DNA of 64,000 bases from an uncultured archaeon (GCA_938083505.1 CALKCF010000004.1:1-64000), one strand, 5' to 3'. Shown: positions 9,468-18,841, counted from the stretch's first letter. Program-made: numbers and translations. The notes: a model not told the origin generated them from the letters alone.

Positions 9468-10616
9468 TTGTACGACGTTGCTTTAGTTCATTACGGCGAG
9501 ATAGGCACGAAAGGTGCTAATAGGCACATCTTTGAGAATGCGTTAGTCGAAAATATAAAATGGACATTAAAAGACAAGACGAGTGATGTTTTACGTATTA
9601 GTGGTAGAGTGTTAGTTAGGCTAAAGTCGGATGTATGTTCAGAAGAAATAAAGCAAGCCTTAGGAAGGGTGTTCGGTATAGCATGGTTTGCGCTGGCATA
9701 TGAAAGTGCACAGGATATGGGTGCTATGATTAAAGACATTCTCAGGAAACTTACAGAGCATAATATAAAGGCAAAAAGTTTCATGATCCAGACAAAAAGA
9801 GCGGATAAGAACTTTCCATACACATCCATCGAAGTTAACAAAATAATCGGTGCGAGAATACTCGAAAGTACAGGAATGAGTGTTGACTTAGAAAACCCGG
9901 ATGTTACAGTATTCATAGAGCTTGCTAACGGAAAAGCTTACCTGTACTTTGAGAAAGTAAGAGGGCTTGGGGGTTTACCAGTTGGTGTTAGCGGAAAGGT
10001 CTTGAGTCTTTTATCTGGGGGGCTGGACTCGCCAGTTGCAGCTTGGTTAATGATGAAAAGGGGGTGCCATGTTGACTTTCTCCACCTACACGCACTAAGG
10101 GACACGCAAGAAGTTCGGGAGTCTAAAGTGTTCGAAATCTTTAGGCATTTATCTTCCTTTTGTAAGGATTCAAAATTATTTGTTGCGCCTTTCTACAAAT
10201 TCTTAGAGAAAGCTCTGAAGGCACCTATAAAACTTGAACTGGTTTTGTTCAGAAAGTTCATGCTGAAGTTAGCAGAGGTTTTAGCAAAACGCGAAGGTTA
10301 TTTAGGCATGGTAACAGGAGATAGCATAGGACAAGTCGCGTCTCAGACACTTCGGAATATCTGGTCTGCTCAAAGAGGCTTGGATTTACCAGTTTACAGA
10401 CCTCTTTTGACTTATGACAAAGAAGAAATAATAAGATTAGCTAAGCGTATCGGCACCTATGAGTTATCTTTAAAGAAATACAAAGATTGTTGTTCGATCA
10501 TCGCTAGACATCCTGAAACTTCATCTAAACCCGAGATAGTCCAAGAAATTTGGGATAAGCTTGGATTAGAGGAAGCAGTTATAGGCACAGTTGGTCTTAT
10601 CGAGTTGCTAGAATAG
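9468..10616 (+). CDS. thiI: tRNA 4-thiouridine synthetase ThiI (no rhodanese domain)
   Basis: 382 residues, TTG start. A THUMP domain fills about residues 55-165. A PP-loop ATPase follows with SLLSGGLDSPVAAW near residue 187. This is the archaeal short form that lacks the C-terminal rhodanese domain of E. coli ThiI, so sulfur must come from another donor. It adenylates U8 of tRNA for thiolation and in many organisms also serves thiazole synthesis. It sits 37 bases after the methylthiotransferase gene and is probably cotranscribed. Confidence 0.9.
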   Translation: MYDVALVHYGEIGTKGANRHIFENALVENIKWTLKDKTSDVLRISGRVLVRLKSDVCSEEIKQALGRVFGIAWFALAYESAQDMGAMIKDILRKLTEHNIKAKSFMIQTKRADKNFPYTSIEVNKIIGARILESTGMSVDLENPDVTVFIELANGKAYLYFEKVRGLGGLPVGVSGKVLSLLSGGLDSPVAAWLMMKRGCHVDFLHLHALRDTQEVRESKVFEIFRHLSSFCKDSKLFVAPFYKFLEKALKAPIKLELVLFRKFMLKLAEVLAKREGYLGMVTGDSIGQVASQTLRNIWSAQRGLDLPVYRPLLTYDKEEIIRLAKRIGTYELSLKKYKDCCSIIARHPETSSKPEIVQEIWDKLGLEEAVIGTVGLIELLE

Positions 10617-10665
10617 CGCTATGTTTTTAGAGAAGAGCAAAACAAAATTTGAAGGGTAATGCGGT

Positions 10666-11328
10666 ATGAGGATAGCACTTTTAGGAGGTACTGGTGGTCA
10701 GGGTTTCGGTCTCGCTCTGAGGTTCTGTAAAGCAGGTATGGATGTAATTATCGGCTCAAGAAGTACGGAAAGGGCTTTGGAAGCTGCAAAGAATGTTAGA
10801 ACAACGTTAGGTAGTGACATAAAAGTTGAGGGCATGTTGAACGAAGAGGCGGCTAAGGTAGCGGATGTTGTATTACTTACGGTTCCGCTAATAGGTCTTA
10901 TGCCGATTCTCAAAGCTATCGCGAACGATGTAAACGGAAAAGTTGTGGTGTCTACGGTTGTTCCACTTGAGACAGAAATAGGTGGAGCACCTAGGCCCAT
11001 ACGTCTATGGTCAGGGTCAGTCGCTGAGCTTGTTGCCGAAAGATTAAAGAACTCTAAAATTGTAGCGGCATTTCACAACATTTCAGCCGATGCTTTAAAT
11101 GAGCTTGAAAAATCAGTTGAATGTGACGTTATTGTCTGCAGTGACCACGAAGACGCGAAGCAGTTGATTATGCAACTATCAGAGAAGATAGAGGGTGTGA
11201 GAGCTATTGACGGTGGACCTTTAAGAAACTCAAGATACGTCGAAGAACTTACCGCGCTACTCATCTTTTTAGACAAAAGGTATTCTGTCAAATTCTCGGG
11301 CTTACGCTTTACCGGAATTAAAATGTAA
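10666..11328 (+). CDS. npdG: F420-dependent NADP+ oxidoreductase
   Basis: 220 residues, the family length. The N-terminus has the nucleotide motif MRIALLGGTGGQGFGLALRF, and GSRSTERA follows as an NADP-phosphate pocket. The middle has VLLTVP and the proline-rich GGAPRPIRLWSGS segment. The enzyme passes hydride between reduced coenzyme F420 and NADP+. Its presence says that the organism uses F420, in line with the methanopterin genes at 26-29 kb. Confidence 0.88.
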   Translation: MRIALLGGTGGQGFGLALRFCKAGMDVIIGSRSTERALEAAKNVRTTLGSDIKVEGMLNEEAAKVADVVLLTVPLIGLMPILKAIANDVNGKVVVSTVVPLETEIGGAPRPIRLWSGSVAELVAERLKNSKIVAAFHNISADALNELEKSVECDVIVCSDHEDAKQLIMQLSEKIEGVRAIDGGPLRNSRYVEELTALLIFLDKRYSVKFSGLRFTGIKM

Positions 11329-11368
11329 AGTAACGTATTTCAATAAGCAAGGGTAACCGAAAATAGGC

Positions 11369-12727
11369 ATGGTTGATCCAAACATTTTCAGGGCATATGA
11401 CATCAGAGGTGTTTTTGGTAAAGATATAAACGAAGAGGTCGCGACCATATTGGGTAAGGTTTTTGGAACTTACATTGGCAACAAGGGCGAAGTCCTTGCT
11501 GGTAGGGATGTTAGGCTTAGTGGAGAAACATTATGTAAAGCCTTCAGTAATGGAATTATGGAAGCTGGATGTAACGTTTACGATGCTGGAATCATACCAA
11601 CGCCTGTTGCGTATTTTGGAGTCGTAGCGTTAAAGATGGATGGTGGGTTTCAGGTAACGGCATCACATAACCCGCCGGAATGGAATGGTTTCAAAATAAT
11701 ACTTAATACAGGTGACACCGTGTCAGAAGGGTTTGGTATGGAAAAGATAAAAGACATGACAATGAAACACGAATTTAAGCTTGCAGAAAAGAAGGGTTGT
11801 TTAAAAAGAATGGATATTCTTCCAGTTTATGAGAACTTTTTACTGGGAAGGTTTAGGTTGGAGAGAAAGGTAAAAGTGGCGCTTGATTTATCAAACGGTG
11901 CAGGATGTAATTTTATTCCAAAACTTCTGTCCAAAGCAGGTTGCGAAGTGATTGCTATAAACGATGTAGCAGATGGAAACTTTCCGGGACACTTACCCGA
12001 ACCTACGCAAGAAACCATGCAACAACTTTCACAGTTGGTTATTGGCTCCAAAGCCGATTTTGGTGTTGGTTTAGATGGTGATGCGGACAGGGCAGTATTC
12101 GTTGACGACCTAGGGAGAATACTGCCAGGAGATGTTGCACTTGCTGTATTCGTTACCAACTTGAATAAGAAAGGTAAGGTAGTTTACGATGTCAGCTGCT
12201 CATCCTTCCTGAAGAAGATTATAGAAGAAACTGGTTGCGAGCCTATTGAAAGCAGAGTTGGCAGGGCTTTTATGATGAGAAAGGTCAGAGAAACTGGCGC
12301 GTTAATTGGTGGAGAAAAAAGCAACCACATATACTTCTCGGATGTTTATGGCTTTGACGATGCAATATTTGCGATTTGTAAAATGGCCGAGATAATCTCA
12401 AAAAGTGAGACTAAGCTCTCAGAAATCGTCGATAAATTTCCGAAACTTCCATCCACGCCCATAATGTCGTTTGACTGTCCAGATGAATACAAATTTAGAG
12501 TTGTGGAAGAACTTGCAAAGTTTTTCGAATCAAAAGGATTTATCATCAATAGGATTGACGGTGTGAAAGCAATTTCTGAGGATTGTTGGGTCCTCGTCAG
12601 ACCTTCAAACACTATGCCGCAAATAAAGATAACTGCCGAAGCTAAGACGGAAGAGAAATTAAAGGAACTTGTTAATATAACACAAGAAATTATCAAGAAA
12701 AAAATCGACGAAATTTCAGGAGAATAA
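11369..12727 (+). CDS. manB: Phosphomannomutase / phosphoglucomutase
   Basis: 452 residues, alpha-D-phosphohexomutase family. The catalytic phosphoserine loop is TASHNPPEWNGFK near residue 95. The magnesium loop is GLDGDADRAVFVD near residue 235. The sugar-binding region and the phosphate-binding loop RPSNTMPQIKIT near the C-terminus are all present. It interconverts hexose 1- and 6-phosphates for glycan and lipid sugar synthesis. Mannose, glucose and glucosamine phosphates cannot be told apart from the sequence. A small membrane protein gene follows four bases after the stop. Confidence 0.9.
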   Translation: MVDPNIFRAYDIRGVFGKDINEEVATILGKVFGTYIGNKGEVLAGRDVRLSGETLCKAFSNGIMEAGCNVYDAGIIPTPVAYFGVVALKMDGGFQVTASHNPPEWNGFKIILNTGDTVSEGFGMEKIKDMTMKHEFKLAEKKGCLKRMDILPVYENFLLGRFRLERKVKVALDLSNGAGCNFIPKLLSKAGCEVIAINDVADGNFPGHLPEPTQETMQQLSQLVIGSKADFGVGLDGDADRAVFVDDLGRILPGDVALAVFVTNLNKKGKVVYDVSCSSFLKKIIEETGCEPIESRVGRAFMMRKVRETGALIGGEKSNHIYFSDVYGFDDAIFAICKMAEIISKSETKLSEIVDKFPKLPSTPIMSFDCPDEYKFRVVEELAKFFESKGFIINRIDGVKAISEDCWVLVRPSNTMPQIKITAEAKTEEKLKELVNITQEIIKKKIDEISGE

Positions 12728-12730
12728 GTT

Positions 12731-13405
12731 TTGAGCATTTTAGAGAGCTTCTACGAACTCATCGATCTTTTTACCTCATACGGTTATTTCGGCTCTTTTA
12801 TCATATCTTTAATGGGTAGTCTCATACCTTTCTTACCCTTACCGTACCTTTTTCCTATAGTTCTATTAAGCATGAAGCTCGACCCGTTACTTTTAGGTGT
12901 GCTATCAGGATTAGGGGGCTCCTTGGGTAAAGTTACATCTTATGTTGCAGGTAGATTTTGGAGAAGGTTTGCATCACAAACTAGCAAGAAAAACCTTGAT
13001 TTTTTCAGGTTTGCTGTTAATAAATATGGTGCGATTGCTGTCTTCTTATTCGCGTTGACTCCCTTACCCGATGACGTCATCTACATACCCATGGGCCTCA
13101 TAGGTTATGGTTTTTTGAAGTTTATGCTGGCAAACTGCGCTGGTAAAATCATTCTTGCTATATTCGTTGCATACATTGGCAGATACTACAAAGAACTAAT
13201 GGACATGTTCATTGGCGAGTCGATGAGCATAGTATCTGTTCTCATTGCTGTAATGATTATGATATTCTTTTCTATCGTTCTGTTTAAAATAGATTGGCAA
13301 GAATTCATAATAATCTTTAGGCAGAAGGGATGGAAAGGTGTTTTAGTCGAGCTACCAAGGTTAATTGGTCCATCCAAAAAAAGAAAACGTTTAAACTACT
13401 CTTAA
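12731..13405 (+). CDS. DedA/VTT-domain membrane protein
   Basis: 224 residues, TTG start with AGGAGAA eight bases upstream. There are about five hydrophobic segments. The VTT (SNARE-associated, DedA) signature is seen as SGLGGSLGKVTSYVAGR and LFALTPLPDDVIYIPMG. Family members are thought to move lipids or to act in membrane homeostasis. The gene lies four bases after the phosphohexomutase stop, so it is likely translated from the same message. The specific role here is unknown. Confidence 0.78.
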   Translation: MSILESFYELIDLFTSYGYFGSFIISLMGSLIPFLPLPYLFPIVLLSMKLDPLLLGVLSGLGGSLGKVTSYVAGRFWRRFASQTSKKNLDFFRFAVNKYGAIAVFLFALTPLPDDVIYIPMGLIGYGFLKFMLANCAGKIILAIFVAYIGRYYKELMDMFIGESMSIVSVLIAVMIMIFFSIVLFKIDWQEFIIIFRQKGWKGVLVELPRLIGPSKKRKRLNYS

Positions 13406-13423
13406 ATAACTTCACGTAAGGAC

Positions 13424-14872
13424 ATGGAGACCATAACATCGGAAGAGATGGCGGTTGCTGATGAGAATAGTGAGTATCTTGGCATACCGAGAATTCTTTT
13501 GATGGAGAATGCAGGCAAAGCTGTTGCTGATCACCTGAAGGAATATTTTAAAGATCTGAGGGGCAAATTTGTGACTGTTTTTTGTGGCACCGGTAACAAC
13601 GGTGGGGATGGAATGGTTGCCGCTAGACATCTAGCAGGTTATGGTTGCAAGGTCCTCGTAATATTTCTGGGAAGTCCGGATAAAATAAGGACTTACGAAG
13701 CGAGCAAGAACTTTACAGCAATTAATTCGATGAAAACAACGATAGAGGTAATCGTGACTAAAGATGTTACAACATTGGAATCATTAACCGATAGAATAAA
13801 AAATTCGGATGTTATCGTTGATGCTATATTTGGTACAGGTATAAAAGGAGAAATCAGAGAACCATGGTTGACTGCAATAAAACAAATCAATGAATCAGGT
13901 AAGTACGTGTTGGCGATAGACGTTCCCTCAGGTCTTGACCCAGATACAGGTGCCGTTGCAGGTACAGCAGTTAAGGCAAACACGACTATAACCTTTCACA
14001 GAATAAAGCCGGGTCTATTGACAGAGCAGGGTAAAATACTATCAGGTAGGCTAATAGTTGCATCAATAGGTATACCACCAGAGGCTGAATTGATCGCAGG
14101 ACCCGGTGATTTGAGAGTTGCAGCGACTTATGTTGGTAAGTATGGAGGAAGACTCGGCATCGCGGTTGACGAGATATCGGACGATAACGTAATTTTGTTG
14201 CAAATATGCAGCTTGATTTGTAAAGAGGTCGTTGTGACAAGCAGGGTTATACTTTCCGAGTTTTCAAAACACAACGTAAAATATGTGAATATTGAAAAGT
14301 TTATAGATTCTGCTAAGATGCTTCCAGTCGTATTTCTTGAGGGAAATGTCGGAAAAGACGTTTTGATAAAGATAATAAATTCTGGTGTTAAAGTCAGCAT
14401 GTTTACCCATTCGTATGAGCTTGCAAACTTGGCTAAAAAGCACCTTGACGTAGTATTAAGTCTTCAATCAAAAGACGTCACATCCTTAGGGTTGTCTACA
14501 CCGGATGCGTTTAAAGATATAAAATCAGTTATGAAAGTTGCAAAAGATCTGAGCAAAAAGTTCGGTATACCAGTGAGCATAATGGCAGAAATTGATGGTA
14601 TATCAGATGGAAGGACTGTAAAGGTAAATTGGTTTTCAGATCCGATTCGTGAACTGATGCATAAGTATCTTTACTTTACAATTGCGTTGGCATTTCTGTC
14701 ATGGGGAGTAGGTGCCGTGAGGTCTTTATCAGCAGCCAGCTTCCTTACGAGAAACGTAATCGCTAAGCTATTACAAGTGCATAGGATTACAACTTTTGAT
14801 AACATACTCTTAACTCTCAGGAATCTTTTGGACGAAATGAAACTATCAAATATTCTTCAAAATTCTTCATGA
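13424..14872 (+). CDS. nnrE: NAD(P)H-hydrate epimerase with a degenerate C-terminal dehydratase-like domain
   Basis: 482 residues. The first 225 or so form a YjeF_N epimerase domain: LMENAGKAVADH, FCGTGNNGGDGMVAARHL and DAIFGTGIKGE are intact. It repairs damaged NAD(P)H by epimerising the R-hydrate. The remaining 250 residues have the length and layout of the NnrD kinase-fold domain, but the ATP and catalytic motif (GTGDVL in active enzymes) is missing. Near the end, FTIALAFLSWGVGA still resembles the helix GLVAGFLSKGVKP of NnrD. An intact stand-alone nnrD lies next door, transcribed convergently. Confidence 0.82.
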   Translation: METITSEEMAVADENSEYLGIPRILLMENAGKAVADHLKEYFKDLRGKFVTVFCGTGNNGGDGMVAARHLAGYGCKVLVIFLGSPDKIRTYEASKNFTAINSMKTTIEVIVTKDVTTLESLTDRIKNSDVIVDAIFGTGIKGEIREPWLTAIKQINESGKYVLAIDVPSGLDPDTGAVAGTAVKANTTITFHRIKPGLLTEQGKILSGRLIVASIGIPPEAELIAGPGDLRVAATYVGKYGGRLGIAVDEISDDNVILLQICSLICKEVVVTSRVILSEFSKHNVKYVNIEKFIDSAKMLPVVFLEGNVGKDVLIKIINSGVKVSMFTHSYELANLAKKHLDVVLSLQSKDVTSLGLSTPDAFKDIKSVMKVAKDLSKKFGIPVSIMAEIDGISDGRTVKVNWFSDPIRELMHKYLYFTIALAFLSWGVGAVRSLSAASFLTRNVIAKLLQVHRITTFDNILLTLRNLLDEMKLSNILQNSS

Positions 14873-14914
14873 ACTTCAGCCGTAATGTGTCGTATGAAGA
14901 TCGTGCATGTCGAA

Positions 14915-15784
14915 CTAATCTTCCACCACAACATCATATACTTTCAGTATGTGTGGTATTTCATCTAATAAATCAGTTGCTACTATGTGATGACCGAGTC
15001 TAGCGGTAGCCCTCTCACCGGCTAAGCCGTTCACTCTTGCGGCAGCCACAGCAGCTTCGATAGGCTTTACGCCCTTTGATAGGAAACCTGCCACGAGCCC
15101 GGAAAGCACGTCACCAGTTCCACCTACTGTCATCGCAGGGGTACCCGTTCTGTTAAGCACAACTTCGTTACCATCCGAGATGACATCTACAGGCCCTTTT
15201 AGAAGTATCGTTAATGAATACTCTAAAGCTTTCTCCTTAACATGGGCGATACGTTCCTCGACACTCTTTGCAAGTTCGACACCAAAAAGTCTTTTAAACT
15301 CTCCTGCGTGTGGTGTGAGGACCGCCCTTTTTCCCTTTACAACCGCTAGTAAGTCTGGTATTAACGCTGCCGCATCTAACACAACCGCTATGTTATTTTC
15401 TAAGAGTTCCTTTAGAAGGAATATCAAAGCATCAGCGTCCTTTGGTACAAGCCCGGGACCTACTACCGCCGCATCAACCTCAGGAAGGATCTTTTCAAGC
15501 CTTCTAACAGAACCCTTCGTAAGCTTCAAATTTGGTAAGGGTAGTACGATGAAGTTTGGCGATAATGCTCTTATAGCCGTCGCTATCTTCTCTGGTACCG
15601 CAATATAAACTAGGTCTACGCCGCATCTAAAAGATGCCATGCCCGCAAGGGCCGGAGCACCATGGTAGAGCCAACTTCCACCCACGACGAGTACTATGCC
15701 GTTTTCACCCTTTCTTGAGCGCACCCTCCTAGGCTTTATCGCGTTTTTGATATCATCATCTGAGGACTCCCTAACTTGACCCAA
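14915..15784 (-). CDS. nnrD: ADP-dependent NAD(P)H-hydrate dehydratase
   Basis: 289 residues, ribokinase-like CARKD fold. Motifs seen: GIVLVVGGSWLYHGAPALAG, VVGPGL, TPHAGEFKRLF and the catalytic VGGTGDVLSGLVAGFL. It dehydrates the S-form of NAD(P)HX back to NAD(P)H. The TTG start is supported by GGAGGT six bases upstream. It is convergent with nnrE, 42 bases apart, and supplies the activity that the nnrE C-terminal domain seems to have lost. Confidence 0.9.
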   Translation of the reverse strand: MGQVRESSDDDIKNAIKPRRVRSRKGENGIVLVVGGSWLYHGAPALAGMASFRCGVDLVYIAVPEKIATAIRALSPNFIVLPLPNLKLTKGSVRRLEKILPEVDAAVVGPGLVPKDADALIFLLKELLENNIAVVLDAAALIPDLLAVVKGKRAVLTPHAGEFKRLFGVELAKSVEERIAHVKEKALEYSLTILLKGPVDVISDGNEVVLNRTGTPAMTVGGTGDVLSGLVAGFLSKGVKPIEAAVAAARVNGLAGERATARLGHHIVATDLLDEIPHILKVYDVVVED

Positions 15785-15832
15785 GTATTAACCTCCAAAG
15801 AAATAAAACAACATTAAACAATAAAAATATTC

Positions 15833-15857
15833 GCGCCGAGGTCAAAGAGCTCGGCGC
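15833..15857 (-). terminator. Stem-loop with T-rich tail after alba
   Basis: A perfect 8-base stem, GCGCCGAG/CTCGGCGC, closes a 9-base loop, 27 bases past the alba stop. On the minus strand it is followed by the T-rich tract ATATTTTTATTG. This is a good candidate for termination of the strongly expressed alba message before nnrD. Archaeal termination may need only the T tract, so the role of the stem is inferred. Confidence 0.55.
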
Positions 15858-15884
15858 ATTATAGGGAGTCTTTGGGCTATATGC

Positions 15885-16187
15885 TCACTTACTCTTCTTA
15901 GCTGCTTGCTCCGGAACGCTAATGAGTATCTCAATCGTACTGACGTTTCTCGGCTTACCGTCAGCACCTACTCTACCTTCTTCGGTACCAATGTTGACTT
16001 TTTCTACAATGGCATTTTGGACGAATCTCCTTCTAACAACTTCCACGATGTCAACGGCCTTGCTTATAGCCCGCCCTCTTGCTTTCAACAACACCTTTTT
16101 GCCTTCAGCGAGCGGCAGCGTGGTAGCGAGCACATAGTTCATCGTAGGTTTCTTTCCTACGAGAACAACGGCTTCCGTGCTACTCAT
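15885..16187 (-). CDS. alba: DNA/RNA-binding protein Alba
   Basis: 100 residues from ATG 16187; GGGTGGAG lies just upstream, so this start is preferred to GTG 16196. The Alba core is clear: VLVGKKPTMNYVLATT, KARGRAISKAVDIVEVVRRRF and NVSTIEILISVP. The first lysines bind nucleic acid and are acetylated in Sulfolobus. Alba coats DNA and RNA in many archaea. A minus-strand TTATTTA box upstream (near 16230) could drive it. Confidence 0.93.
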   Translation of the reverse strand: MSSTEAVVLVGKKPTMNYVLATTLPLAEGKKVLLKARGRAISKAVDIVEVVRRRFVQNAIVEKVNIGTEEGRVGADGKPRNVSTIEILISVPEQAAKKSK

Positions 16188-16260
16188 GTTCTCCACCCTT
16201 ATTTATGCGGTTATTTTTGTAATTTCTCGGTAAATAAGCTTTTTCCAAGACTCTAAGCAT

Positions 16261-17196
16261 TCAGGAGCGACCTTGCCTCATCCATTCTTCGAAAGCCAAT
16301 ACAAGTAGGGGTAAGGCTATGGACATATCCAGGCATACGTTCGCTATCATGCCTCCTACCTTGACCTTTCCCCAAGATTTGGCCTCCTCTAACCTTGCAC
16401 CACTAAGCCCACCATGCTCTTCTCTATCAGTAGTTATTTGAATGGCATAACTCAGTGGCCTGTCAGCGGCATTAACCGCCATCATCGTAAAGTGCTTTGG
16501 GGTGCCGCCGCCAAGGAAAATGGCTCCAGTACGTTTCGAAGCCCATACCCTATCCACCAATTTGCTTACATCGGAAAGTGTGTCCAGCTTCACCTTACCA
16601 CCAGTCGTGAACCTGATCTGGCTTCCAATTATCGAGTCTGCTAAGGCCGGACTGAATACTTCGACCCCCAGCTCATAGGATGTTCTTATAAAAGAATTTT
16701 CGTCTTTTATTTTTGAAGCCAGTATTTTAATTATTTCTGAGCTGGAGAAAGTGCCGCTTACGGTTTCAAAAGTTTCTTTTGTGAAGTTCTCCAGCATAAT
16801 GTAGGACTCTTTTGTAACCCCTACATTGTATATTCTATAAATTCCCATTTTTGTTAACTTTACATCATCCATCTCTTCATGTTCAAGCACAAAATGTTTA
16901 CCACCTATCGCCTCTATAACATCATGCGTTATGTTCGCACCAGTAGTTACGATCGTATTGACGAAACCGAATCTTATAAGCTTAGTTATAAGGGGTCTTA
17001 AGCCAGACGCGACGGCGGCACCAGCAATTCCAATTAATCTATGGCATTCGTTATCTAGAAACATGTTTATCATTATCGAGAACGCCCTGCCTAACTCCCT
17101 TGCTACCATACCAATTTCGGAGAACCTCTTCAAGAGCTCGCAATATCCTATACTACAGTCAGCATCAAATTGTTTAAGCATCTTCACGTTGACCAC
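16261..17196 (-). CDS. dys: Deoxyhypusine synthase
   Basis: 311 residues. NAD-binding and catalytic motifs are present: THDVIEAIGG, GGGTPKHF and, near the C-terminus, EAKSWGKVKV, which holds the lysine that carries the aminobutyl group from spermidine. The enzyme modifies aIF5A, needed for translation. The GTG start directly abuts the TGA of the upstream Trm112-like gene, so the two are translationally linked. Confidence 0.9.
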   Translation of the reverse strand: MVNVKMLKQFDADCSIGYCELLKRFSEIGMVARELGRAFSIMINMFLDNECHRLIGIAGAAVASGLRPLITKLIRFGFVNTIVTTGANITHDVIEAIGGKHFVLEHEEMDDVKLTKMGIYRIYNVGVTKESYIMLENFTKETFETVSGTFSSSEIIKILASKIKDENSFIRTSYELGVEVFSPALADSIIGSQIRFTTGGKVKLDTLSDVSKLVDRVWASKRTGAIFLGGGTPKHFTMMAVNAADRPLSYAIQITTDREEHGGLSGARLEEAKSWGKVKVGGMIANVCLDMSIALPLLVLAFEEWMRQGRS

Positions 17197-17580
17197 TCAA
17201 ACTTGCTCTTTTAACGAAAAAGGCTTACCTTCTTTTAGAACCTTTTCAGGAATTTTCTCCTTCCATTTTCTCAGAAATTCGACGTCTTCGTTAAACTTTC
17301 TGAGCTCATCAGGTAACAACCTGGGTATCTCCTCTTCTATCGGATACCATCTCCCGCAACCATCACATATTAACATTCCGGATGATATTTCCTTTGTATA
17401 ACATGTTACACAATCTGGATTCTGCAAATCAAAGATACGGCTGTTGTGGTAAGCGCAGTAGAGCTCACATTTCCTAGTGCTTCTTGGAGGTTGAAGTTTT
17501 AGCTCAGCAAATACCAAAAGCAGGAGCGGAAACTTCTTACAAATTGGACATGCAAGCAAGTCCATTAGCCTATACTTCAA
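17197..17580 (-). CDS. Trm112-like zinc-binding protein with an extra zinc insert
   Basis: 127 residues, TTG start after GGTGAGGTG. The ends match Trm112, the small activator of several methyltransferases: LLACPICKK at the N-terminus and ICDGCGRWYPIEEEIPRLLP near the middle. Between them lies an insert with further cysteine and histidine (KCELYCAYH and DCVTC), so the protein is about twice the usual length and could hold a second zinc. It is cotranscribed with deoxyhypusine synthase. The partner methyltransferase is unknown. Confidence 0.75.
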   Translation of the reverse strand: MKYRLMDLLACPICKKFPLLLLVFAELKLQPPRSTRKCELYCAYHNSRIFDLQNPDCVTCYTKEISSGMLICDGCGRWYPIEEEIPRLLPDELRKFNEDVEFLRKWKEKIPEKVLKEGKPFSLKEQV

Positions 17581-17608
17581 AGCACCTCACCCATTAGTTA
17601 ACAAACTA

Positions 17609-18073
17609 TCATAATTTTGACGTTGGAACAAAAGGCTTTACGTTAAACAATCTTGAATATTCTTTCATCATACATCTGTCCCAGATAACTATTATGCCAG
17701 CTTTTCGCAATTTCTCAACCGCCTCCTTGTTGTATATGCCCTCCTGCATCCAGAAGACTTTTGTGCCTTTTCTTATCGCCTCCTCAGCCACTGGCGGTAC
17801 ATCTTCAGAACGTCTGAATACATTAATTATATCAATATCTTCTGGAATCTCGAGAAGGTTCTTGTAAGACTTCAATGTTTGATTTCCGACGTTGATTTCG
17901 TCTGAATTAGGGTTAACTGGTATTATTTTGTATCCGTGCTTCATAAGGAACTTTGGAACATAATGGCCCGGCTTTCGCGGATCCCTACTCATACCAACTA
18001 CGGCTACGACATTGTATTCGGAAAGTATGCTTTTTATTTCCTCATCAGAAAGGCCGTCTCTCTCTTCTAGCAT
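17609..18073 (-). CDS. CoA-binding domain protein (YccU-like)
   Basis: 154 residues made almost wholly of a CoA_binding_2 Rossmann domain: VVAVVGMSRDPRKPGHYVPK, IIPVNPN, DIINVFRRSEDVPP and VFWMQEGIYNKEA. Family members are small proteins of unknown role related to the CoA-ligase CoA-binding domain. It starts at ATG 18073. A gap of about 200 bases separates it from the ACT-domain gene; I see no RNA or gene in that gap. Confidence 0.8.
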   Translation of the reverse strand: MLEERDGLSDEEIKSILSEYNVVAVVGMSRDPRKPGHYVPKFLMKHGYKIIPVNPNSDEINVGNQTLKSYKNLLEIPEDIDIINVFRRSEDVPPVAEEAIRKGTKVFWMQEGIYNKEAVEKLRKAGIIVIWDRCMMKEYSRLFNVKPFVPTSKL

Positions 18074-18269
18074 AATAATTGGAAAGCCAAACCTTCGTCT
18101 TAAACTTTATTCCCTAAATATGTAGAGAAGACCCCGTCAACCATATGGGAAATGAACCACATGAAAATTTTCAAAAATTTGTAGAGGTTTTCGTCACTTG
18201 CACTCTTTTAACTTTTCGCTTTCTTCGCATCACGCTTTCGTTGTTAATTGTAACACTTACAATCTCCGT

Positions 18270-18773
18270 CTAGTATGCTGTAACGGACTTTACAGTCGGA
18301 ACGTTCAGTATCTTTCGGATAGCTTCACCAGAGGGGTGCTTGTCAAGGACAAGTATCAGCTTAGGTTCAGGAAATAGGTCAGGGTCCTCTGCGGAAGCCT
18401 GCCTTATAACTATGCCTTCTTCGGATAATGTCGTGGCAATCTTTGCAAGCACACCAACGGCGGAGGGGTCTGCCTTGATCTCGAGAACGGAATAACCCAG
18501 GACCTTTGCGATCGGTGATAGTAAAGCCCCTGCAGTCTTCAGACCCATGAAGACCTTTTTTAGCTTCTCGTCTGACAACAGGTGTTCGACGGTCTTCCTC
18601 ACGACCCTTCTATCAACACCAGCAGCTTTTGCAAGGGCAAGGTCTGCTATTTCGACGGGTCCTACAACTAGGCTTCCCCGTTCTGTTATACCAATTCCAT
18701 GCTCTATCATGAGCCTGACTACCTTAATACGTGCAGGATATTCCTTAAATTGTTCTAAAATGTTTTTCCACAT
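18270..18773 (-). CDS. HTH and ACT domain regulator
   Basis: 167 residues from ATG 18773. The N-terminal half looks like an archaeal helix-turn-helix (VEIADLALAKAAGVDRRVVR). The C-terminal half is an ACT-type ligand domain (VLEIKADPSAVGVLAKIATT, EGIVIRQASAEDP). Such proteins are predicted amino-acid-responsive regulators. A longer reading frame reaches 18842 but would overlap the start of the opposite gene, so ATG 18773 is preferred. It is divergent from the CitG-like gene, with 68 bases between starts. Confidence 0.72.
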   Translation of the reverse strand: MWKNILEQFKEYPARIKVVRLMIEHGIGITERGSLVVGPVEIADLALAKAAGVDRRVVRKTVEHLLSDEKLKKVFMGLKTAGALLSPIAKVLGYSVLEIKADPSAVGVLAKIATTLSEEGIVIRQASAEDPDLFPEPKLILVLDKHPSGEAIRKILNVPTVKSVTAY

Positions 18774-18841
18774 ATCTCGACGGCAATTTTTGTACATAAA
18801 GGCTTGCCATTTATAAACCTTTTTTAATAAATATATCAACA

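Noticed and set aside
18074-18269. Possible small RNA in the 196-base gap
   Set aside because: No C/D boxes, tRNA arms or stable long stem could be found by eye.
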